A stretch of 64,000 nt of DNA from Neoarius graeffei (GCF_027579695.1 NC_083582.1:36547964-36611963); one strand, 5' to 3'. Shown: positions 12,598 through 24,329, counted from the stretch's first letter. Program-made: numbers and translations. Notes: generated by a model not told the origin, from the sequence alone.

Positions 12598-13533
12598 GGG
12601 TGGCACGGTGGTGTAGTGGTTAGCGCTGTCGCCTCACAGCAAGAAGGTCCGGGTTCGAGCCCCGTGACCGGCGAGGGCCTTTCTGTGAGGAGTTTGCATG
12701 TTCTCCCCGTGTCCGCATGGGTTTCCTCCGGGTGCTCCGGTTTCCCCCACAGTCCAAAGACATGCAGGTTAGGTTAACTGGTGACTCTTATTGCCCTTTT
12801 CCACTACCGTTTTTCAGCTCACTTCAGCCCGACACGGCTCACGTTTCGACTACCTCAGAGCAGCACGACTCGGCTCGCTTCAGCCCTACTCAGCACCCAA
12901 AACTCGCACGGTTTTGGAGTGAGGCTGAAGCGAGCCAAACCGAGCCGAGTGAGGCTAGGGGCGTGAGCAGACACTCCCCTGTGCACTGATTGGTGAGGAG
13001 GAGTGTCCTCACATGCCCACACACGCCCCGCGAGCACGCTGGGATCTGTAAACACCGTAAACCCGGAAGAAGAAGAATTACGAATTACGAGAATTTCTGA
13101 AGCCTTATGCGCCTCGCCTCATCTATACGCTCTTGCCAGTATCTGTTGGCGTTGTCGGTGACAACAAGCCACAGCACCAAGACCAGCAACACTAACGACT
13201 CCATGTTTATTGTTTACTCTCCGGGTCGTGAGACTACCGTTTAAAAGGTCACTGATGTCACTGTTTGCGCCGCCTAACGACATCACGTGACGTCCACCCA
13301 CTTTCACTAACTCCACCCACTTCCAGCCAGCACGGTTGTGGTCGAAATGCAAGTCCAACAGCCCCGCTCAGCCACGTTGGTAGTGGAAAAGCGGCATAAG
13401 TGTCAGCCCTGTGATGACCTGGTGACTTGTCCAGGGTGTACCCTGCCTTTCGCCCGTAGTCAGCTGGGATAGGCTCCAGCTTGCCTGCGACCCTGTAGAA
13501 CAGGATAAAGCGGCTACAGATAATGAGATGAGA
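12598..13533 (+). mobile_element. 375-bp tRNA-derived SINE, copy 1 (interrupted)
   Basis: Head GGTGGTGTAGTGGTTAGCGC (box A), GGGTTCGAGCCCC (box B), body, and tail GGATAAAGCGG..GATGAGAT. Target duplication TTTATCGTTC (12588-12597, 13534-13543). About 610 bp of a TIR element replace part of the middle. Confidence 0.9.
12785..13398. mobile_element. TIR element inserted in SINE copy 1
   Basis: Near-inverted ends TTATTGCCCTTTTCCACTACC and GGTAGTGGAAAAGCGGCATAA. The SINE bases between GTGACTC and GTGTCAG are missing, so insertion came with a deletion. Non-coding. Class unresolved (TTA at the ends would suit Harbinger). Confidence 0.65.
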
Positions 13534-13543
13534 TTTATCGTTC

Positions 13544-13959
13544 TTGCTTGATATATTTCAAAAGTATTGTATGAACATTTTGGCACAAAATTGATTCCAT
13601 AATCAAAAGGCCTGAAAGCCCAGAGATCCTGCGGTAATAAAGACGCCCCCAAAACCTGAGGGGAAACTCATCAGGTCCAAACAGGGCTGCAGTTCAGCAG
13701 CAATGACGACCTCAACCACAAGCTGGACTGGGGGCTGGAACCAGGGGACACTTGGTTATAGTTATTCCTCAGTGAAATAAAGTTGTGTTAACGTTTTTAA
13801 GAGTTTTATTTCCAGAAAAAACAACTTACTCATAGCAGTTATCCAACCTCTAGCCTAAGGAAGGACAGGGCCTAACACAGCTCTCAGCTTACAAGCTCAA
13901 CAGTCACTCAGACTAGAAAAACTAATTCAGGGAAAGAAAGATAATATATAAATACACAC

Positions 13960-14011
<52 letters not shown>

Positions 14012-14405
14012 AGAGCGAGAGAAAGAAAGACACATACAACTAATTTAGCCGAGTGCGTCATGTTGTTTTCTCACAGAGTTGTTTTTAATCTTCGCAGCTA
14101 AATGAAGAGAATGTCGCTAGGATGACATTAGCTGTGCAGCTAGCAATTTTTATTTCGCGAGTTGGTAACAAAATGCAGTGGAAGTAATTAATTAATTCAA
14201 AAACCTAAAATTAAAACAAGCATTTCCCCTCAGTGACAGCAGGGTTCAAGCTAACCGAGCTACACCAGGTGAACCGTGTAGCATTAGCGAGCTAACGCGT
14301 TTGCTAACGGAGTTAGCGCAGAGGCTGCTGAAGCTCGACACGCCTTTCTGATCCGAGTCAGCGGGTGGCGGATTCACGCTCATCACGCGGGTCTGCTGCA
14401 CTTAC
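13544..14405. other. ccdc6 intron 1, proximal part
   Basis: Non-coding; includes a TA microsatellite at 13963-14008 next to short GA runs. Confidence 0.55.
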
Positions 14406-14663
14406 AATCGTGACACTGGCCTTGCGCAGGTCTCTGTTCTCCTCCTGCAGCGCTTTACACTTCAGCTTGAACGTCTCCAGCTCGATCTTCAGCACTTTGT
14501 TCTCCTGCTGCAGGGACGCCAGGCGGTTTGTCAGCTCCTCCAGACGGAACGGGGAGATCACGAAACCCTGCTGCTTGCTGGAAGAGGAAGAAGTGGAGCA
14601 CTGGGGAGTAGCCGAGCTGCTGCCCGCTCCATCAGTATCACTCTCACTCGCGCTGTCCGCCAT
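14406..14663 (-). CDS. ccdc6: ccdc6 exon 1 (coiled-coil domain containing 6)
   Basis: CCDC6 is a mostly coiled-coil protein, known as the RET fusion partner H4 and implicated in DNA-damage checkpoint signalling. The 86 codons read [14 protein letters not shown], a Ser-rich linker shorter than the Gly/Ser linker of human CCDC6, then [40 protein letters not shown] and [11 protein letters not shown]. The last part is a heptad-rich coiled coil, essentially identical to human. The start is the ATG at 14663 (ATCATGG context, matching the human N-terminus). An in-frame ATG five codons upstream (14678) is probably not used. The exon ends in phase 0 at a gtaagt donor. Confidence 0.95.
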
Positions 14664-14880
14664 GATCACTGCGAGCATCTGAGACGGGCAACAGCAATGT
14701 GGAGCTCACTCACTCACTAACGTCATTCTCTCTCACTTCTCTTCCTACCCGCATTCAATAACAAACCCCGCCTCTCCTTGTCTCTTGGGTTGTGATTGGC
14801 TAGGAATATCAGTCTGATAGGCGGGCGAGTTCTGAGCATGAACTACTCAGCCAATCACAACGCAAGAGGCGGGATTTTGA
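14664..14880 (-). promoter_or_regulatory. ccdc6 promoter / 5' UTR region
   Basis: Immediately upstream of exon 1 are promoter-type motifs: a CRE-like core TGACG (minus strand, about 14719-14724), a GC box CCCCGCC (14766-14772), an inverted CCAAT box ATTGGC (14795-14800), a second CCAAT box (14851-14855) and a GC box GGCGGG (14868-14873). No TATA box is obvious. The distal half is part of a duplicated block that recurs at 16227. Confidence 0.55.
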
Positions 14881-15018
14881 CGCAAAGCAAGTGGGAGGGA
14901 GAAATAATGGCAAGAGTGCAGGAGCATAGAAATGGGATTGAGCGACCTCCTTCTATTGTTGGTAGTAGCAGCAACTAAACAGGAGGTCAAAACCGTTGAT
15001 CTGTTTTCTGAGCTCAGT

Positions 15019-15166
15019 AGCCATGGCTGTAAGGTTAGAGAAGCAGCTTTGAGACCAAAAGGTTGTTGGTTTGAGCAAGGCACCTAAACCCCCAAATGCT
15101 CCCCAGGCTGCTCTGGGTATGTTGGACGTCGCTCTGGATAAGAGCGTCTGCTAAATGCCTGTAATA
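15019..15166 (+). mobile_element. tRNA-derived SINE with L2-like tail, copy 1
   Basis: Begins near CCATGGCTGTAAGGTTAGAG and ends CTCTGGATAAGAGCGTCTGC then TAAATGCC, a tail typical of fish SINEs mobilised by L2-type LINEs. Compared with copies 2 and 3 it lacks about 37 bp after the box-B-like GGTTGxTGGTT. Confidence 0.65.
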
Positions 15167-15233
15167 TAACGTCCATTCCTGTGAAGGGTCTGATCTGCCA
15201 AATGTAAAAATAATCAAATAAAATAAACTAGTG

Positions 15234-15572
15234 GGGCAGCACAGTGGTGTAGTGGTTAGCGCTGTCGCCGGGTTCGAGCCCTGTGGCCGACGAGGGCCTT
15301 TCTGTGTGGAGTTTGCATGTTCTCTCCGGGTGCTCCGGTTTCCCCCACAGTCCAAAGACATGCAGGTTAGGTTAACTGGTGACTCTAAATTGACCGTAGG
15401 TGTGAATGTGAGTGTGAATGGTTGTCTGTGTCTATGTGTCAGCCCTGTGATGACCTGGCGACTTGTCCAGGGTGTATCCCGCCTTTCGCCCATAGTCAGC
15501 TGGGATAGGCTCCAGCTTGCCTGCGACCCTGTAGAACAGGATAAAGCGGCTAGAGATAATGAGATGAGATGA
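15234..15572 (+). mobile_element. 375-bp SINE, copy 2
   Basis: GGGCAGCACAGTGGTGTAGT head and GATAATGAGATGAGATG tail. A deletion removes the CTCACAGCAAGAAGGTCC segment and part of the body. Confidence 0.88.
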
Positions 15573-15676
15573 GTGCAGGAGCATAAAAATGGGATTGAGC
15601 GACCTCCTTCTATTGTTGGTAGCAGCAGCAACTAAACAGGAGGTCAAAACCGTTGATCTGTTTTCTGAGCTCAGTA

Positions 15677-15862
15677 GCCATGGCTGTAAGGTTAGAGAAG
15701 CAGCTTTGAGACCAAAAGGTTGCTGGTTCAATTCCCTGGACCAGCACGACTGTGTGAAGTGGCCTTGAGTAAGGCACCTAAACCCCCACCTAAAACCCCA
15801 GGCTGCTCTGGGTATGTGGGACGTCGCTCTGGATAAGAGCGTCTGCTAAATGCCTGTAATAT
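15677..15862 (+). mobile_element. tRNA-derived SINE with L2-like tail, copy 2
   Basis: More complete copy: box-B-like GGTTCAATTCC, body AAGTGGCCTTGAG, tail GATAAGAGCGTCTGCTAAAT. It lies within the repeated ccdc6 upstream block. Confidence 0.7.
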
Positions 15863-15905
15863 AACGTCCATTTCTGTGAAGGGTCTGATCTGCCAAATGT
15901 AAAAA

Positions 15906-16195
15906 TGAGTTTGCATGTTCTCCCCATGTCCGCTTGGGTTTCCTCCGGGTGCTCCGGTTTCCCCCACAATCCAAAGACATGCAGGTTAGGTTAACTGGTG
16001 ACTCTAAATTGACCGTAGGTGTGAATGTGAGTGTGAATGGTTGTCTGTGTCTATGTGTCAGCCCTGTGATGACCTGGCGACTTGTCCAGGGTGTACCCCG
16101 CCTTTCGCCCGTAGTCAGCTGGGATAGGCTCCAGCTTGCCTGCGACCCTGTAGAACAGGATAAAGCGGCTAGAGATAATGAATGAGATGAAAATA
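15906..16195 (+). mobile_element. 375-bp SINE, copy 3 (5'-truncated)
   Basis: Begins within the body (GAGTTTGCATGTTCTCCCC) and ends GATAATGAATGAGATG. Confidence 0.88.
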
Positions 16196-16467
16196 AACTA
16201 GTAATTCAGACTCTTACTGTACCAGACTGGCTAGGAATATCAGTCTGATAGGCGGGCTGCTTCGCAGCATGAACTACTCAGCCAATCACAACGCAAGAGG
16301 CGGGATTTTGACGCAAAGTTAGTGGGAGGGAGAAATAATGGTAAGAGTGCAGGAGCATAAAAATGGGATTGAGCGACCTCCTGTTGTTGGTAGCAGCAAC
16401 AACTAAATAGGAGGTCAAAAACCTGTGGAGACTCAGTTGATCCGTTTCCTGAGCTCAGTAATCAATG

Positions 16468-16655
16468 TAGCCATGGCTATAAGGTTAGAGAAGCAGCTTT
16501 GAGATCAAAAGGTTGCTGGTTCAATTCCCTGGACCAGCACAACTGGGTGAAGTGGCCTTGAGCAAGGCACCTAACCCCATCTGCTCCCCAGGCTGCTCTG
16601 GGTATGTTGGACGTCGCTCTGGATAAGAGCATCTGCTAAATGCCTGTAATATAAC
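16468..16655 (+). mobile_element. tRNA-derived SINE with L2-like tail, copy 3
   Basis: Third copy with the same flanks as copies 1 and 2, so it was copied by segmental duplication rather than by independent insertion. Confidence 0.7.
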
Positions 16656-16901
16656 GTCCATTTCTGTGAAGGGTCTGATCTGCCAAATGTAAAAATGATC
16701 AACTAAAATAAACTAGTAATGCAGACTCTTACTGTCAACCCTGAGTAGCTTTCTGGAGCTAACAAATCTGCAGTTAAATGTCAACTACAGCTAACATTTG
16801 AGGAGAAGAAGCTCTTTCCTTCATTAGCATTGCTTGCCTTATTAGCTGCTATCAGGTTTCCCCTCCTTTCACCCCTCATTCTCCCAGCTGGTTAGGATCT
16901 T

Positions 16902-17278
16902 CTCATCTCATCTCATTATCTGTAGCCACTTTATCCTGTTCTACAGGGTTGCAGGCAAGCTGGAGCCTATCCCAGCTGACTACGGGTGAGAGGCGGGGTA
17001 CACCCTGGACAAGTCGCCAGGTCATCACAGGGCTGACACATAGACACAGACAACCATTCACACTCACATTCACACCTACGGTCAATTTAGAGTCAGCAGT
17101 TAACCTAACCTGCATGTCTTTGGACTGTGGGGGAAACCGGAGCACCTGGAAGAAACCCACGCGGACACGAGGAGAACATGCAAACTCCGCACAGAAAGGC
17201 CCTCGCCGGCCACGGGGCTCGAACCCGGACCTTCTCGCTGTGAGGCGACAGCGCTAACCACTACACCACCGTGCCGCC
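16902..17278 (-). mobile_element. 375-bp SINE, copy 4
   Basis: Full-length, reversed, with 14-bp target duplication CTGGTTAGGATCTT (16888-16901, 17279-17292). Confidence 0.95.
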
Positions 17279-17292
17279 CTGGTTAGGATCTT

Positions 17293-17775
17293 ATTGAGGG
17301 TATCTTCTGGTATCTTGAGGGTATTTTCTGGCAACTGAGACACAACCAGAAACTCAGCGTGGTCTGAGGAACATTGAATGATCTTCTCTGAGTGTATCAT
17401 ACCCTCCACTCTCTGCCCAACTAATGGGCCTGTACTGCAAGCTGAGCTGAATATCCTTTCCTTCCCATGTCACCCATGGTTTTTGGTTGAGTCTGTTAAC
17501 ACACAACTCTGAGGCTGGATCCTTCATTTAGTTTATAATAAACCAAGTGGTTATCCATGCCATGCTGGAGGACATAAGTGCTCATGCAGCCAGTGTCTGA
17601 ATTCCTTGGGAGTTAAAGACAGACACCAACTATGTACTCACTGCATCAACATTAATCAGCTTAAGGATGTAGTGTCTGGTTTGGACAGCCTCTGTACTGA
17701 CTACTGGCTATCCACATCTGGCAACTGAGACATAACCAGAAGCTCAGAAAGTGGTCTGAGTTACTTTCTACACAC
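17293..17775. other. intergenic, decayed repeat
   Basis: The phrase GGCAACTGAGACA(C/T)AACCAGAA appears twice (17331, 17718), suggesting old retroelement debris. No gene readable. Confidence 0.4.
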
Positions 17776-18468
17776 ATTAAAGTGCATATTCTGGACCAAT
17801 TTTGTTTGGTTTTTTATATGAAAGTATGTCCCTTTACACACTCCTCCAGAAGGGTAATTTTGCACAAGGCCATCTGTCTACAGCAGAAAAAAATAAAATA
17901 ACAAAACTCGTCTGGAAAAATCCCAAGGGAGTCTGGAGCCAGATTCGTGACGTCACCTGCGGAAGCGCCAGCAGGCTGCGCGAGTTTGCGCAGTTTCAGT
18001 GCACAGCCTGTGTAGACCAAGCGCTCCCATTTCTCTCTCATTGTCCGGTCTTTTGGGAAACGATGAGTACTAAACCCATCATGATTGGTGTTGCTACATC
18101 CTCCTACGATACATCTGCTAACCATTTTAATAATTGCGTGATAACGTTGAAGAAATTTGCAGAAAACCACCAGGTCGTTTTCTCATAAACAAACCAGCGC
18201 TGACGTAGGATTCAGAGGGAGGCGTCCCGCACGCGACGTCACGAAAATCAATGTTTCCCGGGAAATTCAAATGCAAAGTTTTTTCAGAGGCGGACCAATT
18301 CGCCTCAAATGGCTTGATTTCAACTGAATTTTTCTGGTATTGCGCAAGGTAAAAAAAATTGCAGAGAATGCAGAATGTTACAGATATTTGACTAAAGTTT
18401 AATATAAAATAGGAGAATTACATTGATCTTGCTCCTGAATTTACCTGTGATATACACTTTAAGTAATT
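17776..18468 (-). mobile_element. TIR element carrying a THAP-domain exon
   Basis: Ends read TTAAAGTGCATAT and the complement ATATACACTTTAA, giving about 0.7 kb. A THAP-type N-terminus lies inside on the minus strand. Probably an internally deleted relative of THAP-transposase elements. Target duplication not resolved. Confidence 0.55.
17990..18125 (-). pseudogene. THAP-domain (C2CH zinc finger) fragment
   Basis: MVSRCIVGGCSNTNHDGFST then HRFPKDRTMREKWERLVYT gives the first two cysteines and the FP..W motif of a THAP domain. The distal C..H pair is not present in frame. Likely the first exon of a THAP-type transposase, orphaned. Confidence 0.6.
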
Positions 18469-20161
18469 AATAACTAGTAACCAATATGGCCCTGTTGAAA
18501 TCGATGGTTTAGGACCTAAACCCATACAAGTTGGATGCTAATGTCCTTCAACTGAGCCCACCTTACAGTCCAATGACTTTTCCCTGTTCCCTATTGGAGG
18601 AGTTGACAGCTCTGTCTGAAAGATTCTTGTGGGCAGCTAATGACCTAACAGTTCAATTGCTGGTAAGATCTTTACTCGGGAACATTCACTATGCAAGCTT
18701 TAATAAGTACACAAGCTTCCTGTATTAATTGGGGAACATTTTGGTGCCACAGGGACACGGGGTGTTGTTCACAAGTGTGAGATCAGAACACAGCTAGATT
18801 TGAGGTTGGTCCACCTGGGCCTCAAGTTTTTCTTCCTAGTTCTGAGACATTGCAATATCTTGGTCTGCTCAGCCAATATTGTGAAGGTCTTGTATATCCA
18901 CCATCAGGCACTAGGTTGAACAAAATTCTCTACCTCCTCGGGTGGGTTCATCCACATGTACATCTTAATGAAAGCAATTTATCTACCAGGGCTGTATAAA
19001 GGTGGGGTAATCGCTGCCCAGGAGAGTGGATTCATCACCCATGATTGGTAAGCTAGATCTGGGGAAAAGTTTGGCATGGCCCAAGTGAACCTCTTCACTA
19101 ATGTCAAATTGACATTTTCACGGTTGTCTTTTTATCTTTGGTGGAATTGGGCAGCCTACTGGAACAGGATAACTTGGCCCCCGACTGGCCACACCATATA
19201 ATACTATAGATGAACACCCTGCTAGTTTCCTTCCTATTCAGATCTGGTGTCCCACGTGGATGGATGCACCCCTCGCCAGGTCACCAGTGCATGTGGTTTT
19301 GAACTTTCACAATGTATTGCCAACAGGAAACTGTGACTTAGCATTTCAGGAAACAGTCCTGTATGCAAGAGATATTAATACAGGGGTCTTGTATGCACAT
19401 AGGTGAAAGCTGCTCTGAAAATGGTGTGTGCCTCATCGATGGGGTTTGGTGCATTGCCTGAATCCCAAAATATTGACTATTCTGCCAGGCAGTGCCAAGT
19501 TCCAACTACATTAAAGCTGTATGTAGTGGCCATTACACTGTAACACATTTCCATGGACTCTCTAGCAGCTCAAACGCATTATGACCTTTGAAAGGTGCGA
19601 AGCACTTCCATCTGCCACAGTTCCTCAAAGGCCAGGCATGTGGTTAAGGCTGAACTGACATGGGTGCCTTTGTAGTAGTGATCACTTTAGCAAAAAGACT
19701 GGATGAACTGCACGCTTTGGAGATAAGCTCACACCTGGGAGTTATCTGGAAAACATAGAAGCATGATTACAATGATGTACAATGTATCTAGCATTCATGT
19801 ATTCTGAATTTTATCCAAGACATTGTCACATGTGTATTTTTAGTCTTTAAACTGAATCGTACAGTGTGAAGCTGGGTACTTACAAGAGTTCATCAAAATG
19901 TTATGTGCTGTCAATAGTCTGACCGTCCACTAAGCTACTAGAACGGTAACAATCTTATCAGTCTTGTGGATGACATTTGATGTGACCTCTGACTATGGGA
20001 CCTTTACCCTCTACTATTGGCGAATCTGACGACGCAACAGAAATTAACATAAATAATAATAGACAGCTCCTCAAACACCAGTTTCTTCCTTTTTTATAAA
20101 AAGATAGTAACAGCCCTCAAGCACTTTCATATAACAAAGTCTACCATTGCATACTATCTTA
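18469..20161. other. intergenic, no recognisable feature
   Basis: 1.7 kb without credible open frames, TIRs or known repeats. Stop codons in all frames. It may be very old retroelement sequence. Confidence 0.45.
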
Positions 20162-22034
20162 CAGTGTCTTGCAAAAGTATTCACCCCCCTTGGTGTTGGT
20201 CCTGTTTTGTTGCATTACAAGCTGGAATTAAAAATGGATTGGGGGGGGGTTTAACACCATTTGATTTACACAACATGAAATCAAACCGCAAACAATGTTT
20301 ATTTTTGGGTTTTGTTTGACTTTAAATAAAGAAAGAGAGAGAGAGACTCTGCACTGCCTTCAGAGGGCAAACTGTCCACAAATGCCGCCTACCTAGGAAA
20401 CGTTCTCCAAAACAGGATGCCGGGAAAGTGACAATATTTTGTCTGGCACATGCCTAGAAGATTAAAAAAAAAATAGATGAATAAATAATAAAATCACCAA
20501 ACAATCAGAGAGGAAGTCAGTCTTTACTTCCTGTTGGGGTGGCAGTCTTTAAAGGTGAAAATTGTTGTTTTATTGTGACCCATACAATAATTTAAATGAA
20601 AAAACAGAAATCTAGAGTGTGCATAGGTATTCACCCCCTTTCATATGAAACCCCTAAATAAGAGCTGGTCCAAACAATTCACTTCATAAGTCACATAATT
20701 AGTTGATTATGATCCACCTGTATGCAATCAAAGTGTCACATGATGTCTGCATAAATCAACCTATTCTGGAAGAACCCTGACTCTGCAACACGACTAAACA
20801 AGCAACATGAAAACCAAGGAGCCTCCAAACAGGTCAGAGACAAAGTTGTGGAGAAGTATAGCTCAGGGTTGGGTTATAAAAAAATATCCCAAACTTTGAA
20901 TATCCCATGGAGCACCATTAAATCCATTATAGAAGAATGGACAGAATATGGCACCACTACAAACCTAACAAGAGAAGGCCACCCACCAAAACTCACAGTC
21001 TGGGCAAGTAGGGCGTTAAACAGAGATGCAACAAAGACACCAAAGAGAACACTGAAGGAGCTGCAAAGGTCCACAGCGGAGATGGGAGTATCTGTCCATA
21101 GGACCACTTTAAGCCGTACACCCCACAGAGCGGGGCTTTATGGAAGAGTGGACAGAAAAAAGCCATTGTTTAAGGAAACACATTTGAAATTTGCCCAACA
21201 GCATGTGGCAGACTCCCCAAACACATGGAAGAAAATTCTCTTGTCGGATGAGACTAAAATTGAACTTTCTGGCCGTCATGGGAAACGCCATGTGTGGCGC
21301 AAACCCAACACCCTGAGAACACCATTCCTACAGTGAGGCATGGTGGTGGCAGCATCATGCTGTGGGGATATTTTTCATCTGCAGGAACAGGAAAGCTGGT
21401 CAGGACTGAAGTAAAGATGGATGGCACTAAATACAGAGCAATTCTGGAGGAAAACCTGTTTGAGTCGGCCAGAGGTTTGAGACTGGGACAAAGGTTCATA
21501 TTCCAGCAGGACAATGACCCTAAACATACTGCTAAAGCTACACTGGAGTGGTTTAAAGGGAAACACTTAAATGTCTTGGAATGGCCTAGTCAAAGCCCAG
21601 ACCTCAATCCAATTGAGAATCTGTGGCATAACTTGAAGATTGCTGTACACCAACGCAACCCATCTAACTTGAAGGAGTTGGAGCAGTTTTGCCTTGAGGA
21701 ATGGGCAAAAATCCCAGGGGCTAGATGTGCTAAGCTAATAGAGACATACCCCAAGAGTAATTGCAGCAAAAGGTGACTCTACGAAGTATTGATTTTGGGG
21801 GGATGAATACCTATGCACACTCCAGATTTCTGTTTATTTTTTTATCTTAATTATTGTTTGTGCCACAATAAAGCATTAATTTTCACCTTTAAAGTGGTAG
21901 GCATGTTGTGTAAATTAAATGGTACTAAACCCCCCCCCCCCCCCCAAAAAAAAAAAAATCCGTTTTAATTCCAGCTTGTAATGCAACAAAGCAGGACAAA
22001 CGCCAAGGGGGGTGAATACTTTGGCAAGACACTG
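20162..22034 (+). mobile_element. Tc1/mariner copy B, nearly intact
   Basis: TIR CAGTGTCTTGCAAAAGTATT at both ends, flanked by TA (20160-20161, 22035-22036). Size about 1.87 kb. The transposase is broken by one frameshift. A same-family element interrupts ank3 at 43585-48800. Confidence 0.93.
20848..21776 (+). pseudogene. Tc1 transposase (copy B), one frameshift
   Basis: Part 1 (20848-21336): helix-turn-helix region and first Asp in [10 protein letters not shown], then HVWRKPNTL. Part 2 (in another frame, from about 21300): [20 protein letters not shown], second Asp in FQQDNDPKH, and [11 protein letters not shown] with the third acidic residue. A shift near 21300-21335 separates them; the length otherwise fits a full transposase of about 340 residues. 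Confidence 0.9.
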
Positions 22035-22036
22035 TA

Positions 22037-23458
22037 CATATTTTCTACCATTCTGTCTGTTGAATACTCTTTCATTTATTTGCTGTTTGTTTGTTGGCAT
22101 GTTTCATTTGCAATGCTAATACAACCAAATTAGCTGTACTTAGATTGGTGTGACTGCAATTTTTGTCTCAAGATATTCTTTATTACAGAAACTATGGCTA
22201 GCTCGACACAATTAGATTTTTATAGTTTGGTTAAGGTTTGTTTACCATAAAAAGTATATTGTTGCAGTATTTTATCATATCATATAATGACCTAGCTATG
22301 TTCTGAATAGTCTTGAAAAACTCGTTCTGACCTATTATGCATTTATAATGAGTTTAATTTACTGATTTATAACTACTATATACTGGTAATTTTCTATTCA
22401 TTTTACAACTTATGGTGGTAAATAAAAGTGTGACTTTCCATGGAAAACACAAAATTGTCTGGGTGACCCCAAACTTTTGAACGGTAGTGTATAACAAAGT
22501 TTGTATGAAACCAAGACTTTTGCACAGTACTATATGTCACTGTAAAAGGTAACACCACTGCTTTCTTAAATAACATTAGTATGCTTTGCTTATTTCATGC
22601 TGACCTCCTGTTTAAGTTGTATAATTCTAGTTATGTACTTGTTTTACATTCCAAGAGATCCAATACTTTACACTCTAAGGACTTGAACACTGTCAGTTTA
22701 GCTTTTCATGATAATCATTCTTAACGTGTTGCTTGGTTATGAATGCGGTTAAAGTTCATGTTTTTTCTGCGCTTCAAAACAAAGGACATGAATCACAAAT
22801 TCTGACTCCGTCAGTTAACCAGTTGAAATGCTTCTTCACATTTGTCAGCTCCGGTTTCGTTACTCACAGCCGCTTTTGCGCAGGCCATATTTCCTATTTA
22901 TATTGATAATTACCATGCATTTAAGTTAAATAACGTCTGGCTAATGTGAATATTAACTAATGCTAGCTAAGTTAGCTGATACCATGCCGCACAGAATAAC
23001 AGCAGACACACCCATGCTTTAACCGCTACCAAAATTAGTTAACATACATTTCTATTACGCTAACTTGGAGTGGTAATTTATTGTGCACATTTTTTTTTAA
23101 ATGTAGGGCTTGCGGGTACACATGTACCGTAACACACCGTTTGTGTAGGTGTGCACATGTTGTCCAGGCTGCTACAGGAATGGCACCAGAACGTTTTTCT
23201 GTCGTGGCCAAGGACTGGTCGTTACGTCGGGGTGTTAAGAAAATAATGTTGATCGAGTTTCATGAATTCAGAGCTACTTTATATGGACTCACTATAGCAG
23301 TTGCTAGTTTAAGCTTTATTTCAGCTGAATTGTTGAAGAAAACCATTAATTTAGCCCATGTTACCTCACGTTGTCTCACATGAGCACTGAATGTAGTTGG
23401 TTTTGCATTGTTTTTTTTTAAATACATGACTTTGAATCCATATTTGGAACTTTATCTC
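22037..23458. other. intergenic, AT-rich, no feature
   Basis: No gene or clear element. Ends near TA/T-rich sequence before the GT-rich minisatellite. Confidence 0.45.
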
Positions 23459-23459
23459 T

Positions 23460-23759
23460 TTTTTTGCAGCTGGCATCGGCACCTACACTCTGGTGGCAGC
23501 AGGTAGTAGAGAGTGTATGTGTGTGTGTGTCTTGACTGGACTGGATTTCTGTGGAAGCATGTGTTGTCTTCTGCACCAGAACTCTTTGGTAGGAGCAGGT
23601 TTTGTGTGTGTGTGTGTGTGTGTGCGTGCTTGTGTTATATCTCTGTTCCTGCACTCTGTGTTGTGAGTGAACAATGTGTGTGTGTGTGTGTGTTTGTATT
23701 GGCAGGATTTCTGTGGAGGCATGTATGTTGCCCTCTGTGCCAGCACTCTTTAGGAGAAG

Positions 23760-23814
<55 letters not shown>

Positions 23815-23816
23815 CC
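23460..23816. repeat. GT-rich minisatellite, about 3 degenerate units
   Basis: Units containing GGATTTCTGTGGA(A/G)GCATGT, CTGCACCAGAACTCTTT(A/G)G and long (GT)n runs recur at 23513, 23600-23700 and 23705-23815, ending in (GA)n. The long reverse-strand frame of His-Thr repeats here is an artefact of (CA)n. Confidence 0.85.
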
Positions 23817-24328
23817 CCTGCTCCTGTATCCAAATATGAATGCTGAATGTTTAAAAGCCTGATTTAGTGTTGTAGTGTTGTAATTTTTCATCGGTCCTCT
23901 GGAAATAGATCAACTTTTTTTTTTTGTTTTCACTTATATTTCTGGAACAAACTACCCCTAAAGTATATCTAAAGTATGCCAACATGAAAGTAGGTGGATC
24001 TTTGTGTTGTTGTTTTTTTTTAAATGGAAAATTGCTGTCCCAGAGGCTGGACTGCCAGTTATAATGTTAAAAAGCTAAAAGCTCTTCAGTTAGACTGGAT
24101 TATTTATTTATTTATTTATTTATATTTGTGTGTGTTTTCAAGTAAAAAAGTACTTCTGTTTAAGAATTCTTTGTTGTGCTTATGTTATTTTTCTAAGGCA
24201 ATCGGTTTCCTGAATTCTATCAGGTAAGCGGGATTCTTTTGTTGGGTTATACAAGTTGGCGACACTTAGAAATGACAATTTATGAGTACATGCTATTTAA
24301 AGTAAACTTACCTTGAAAGTAATAGGTA
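23817..24328. other. intergenic, no feature
   Basis: AT-rich sequence with a short TTTA run at 24105-24125. Confidence 0.4.
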
Positions 24329-24329
24329 G

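Larger units (their letters stand above)
14801..16735. repeat. segmental repeat of the ccdc6 upstream region, up to three copies
   Basis: A block starting GGCTAGGAATATCAGTCTGA with CCAAT and GC motifs, then AATAATGG..AGAGTGCAGGAGCATA, then a tRNA/L2-tail SINE, occurs at 14801-15231, partly at 15573-15908 (starting at GTGCAGGAGCATA) and again at 16227-16735. Full-length or truncated copies of the 375-bp SINE separate them. Copies differ by small indels. The arrangement suggests tandem duplication after SINE insertion. Confidence 0.8.

Noticed and set aside
12604..12660. tRNA gene (box A and box B present)
   Set aside because: Heads of repeated SINE copies; the cloverleaf is not maintained and the same unit recurs eight times with target duplications.
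15035..15631. Long reverse-strand reading frame over the SINEs
   Set aside because: The same peptide ([22 protein letters not shown]) arises from every SINE copy; it is non-coding repeat read backwards.
18480..19800. Possible decayed retroviral or LTR element
   Set aside because: No LTRs, primer-binding site, or recognisable protein motif in any frame.
23418..23891. 157-codon reverse-strand frame rich in His-Thr
   Set aside because: Produced by (CA)n arrays in a minisatellite.
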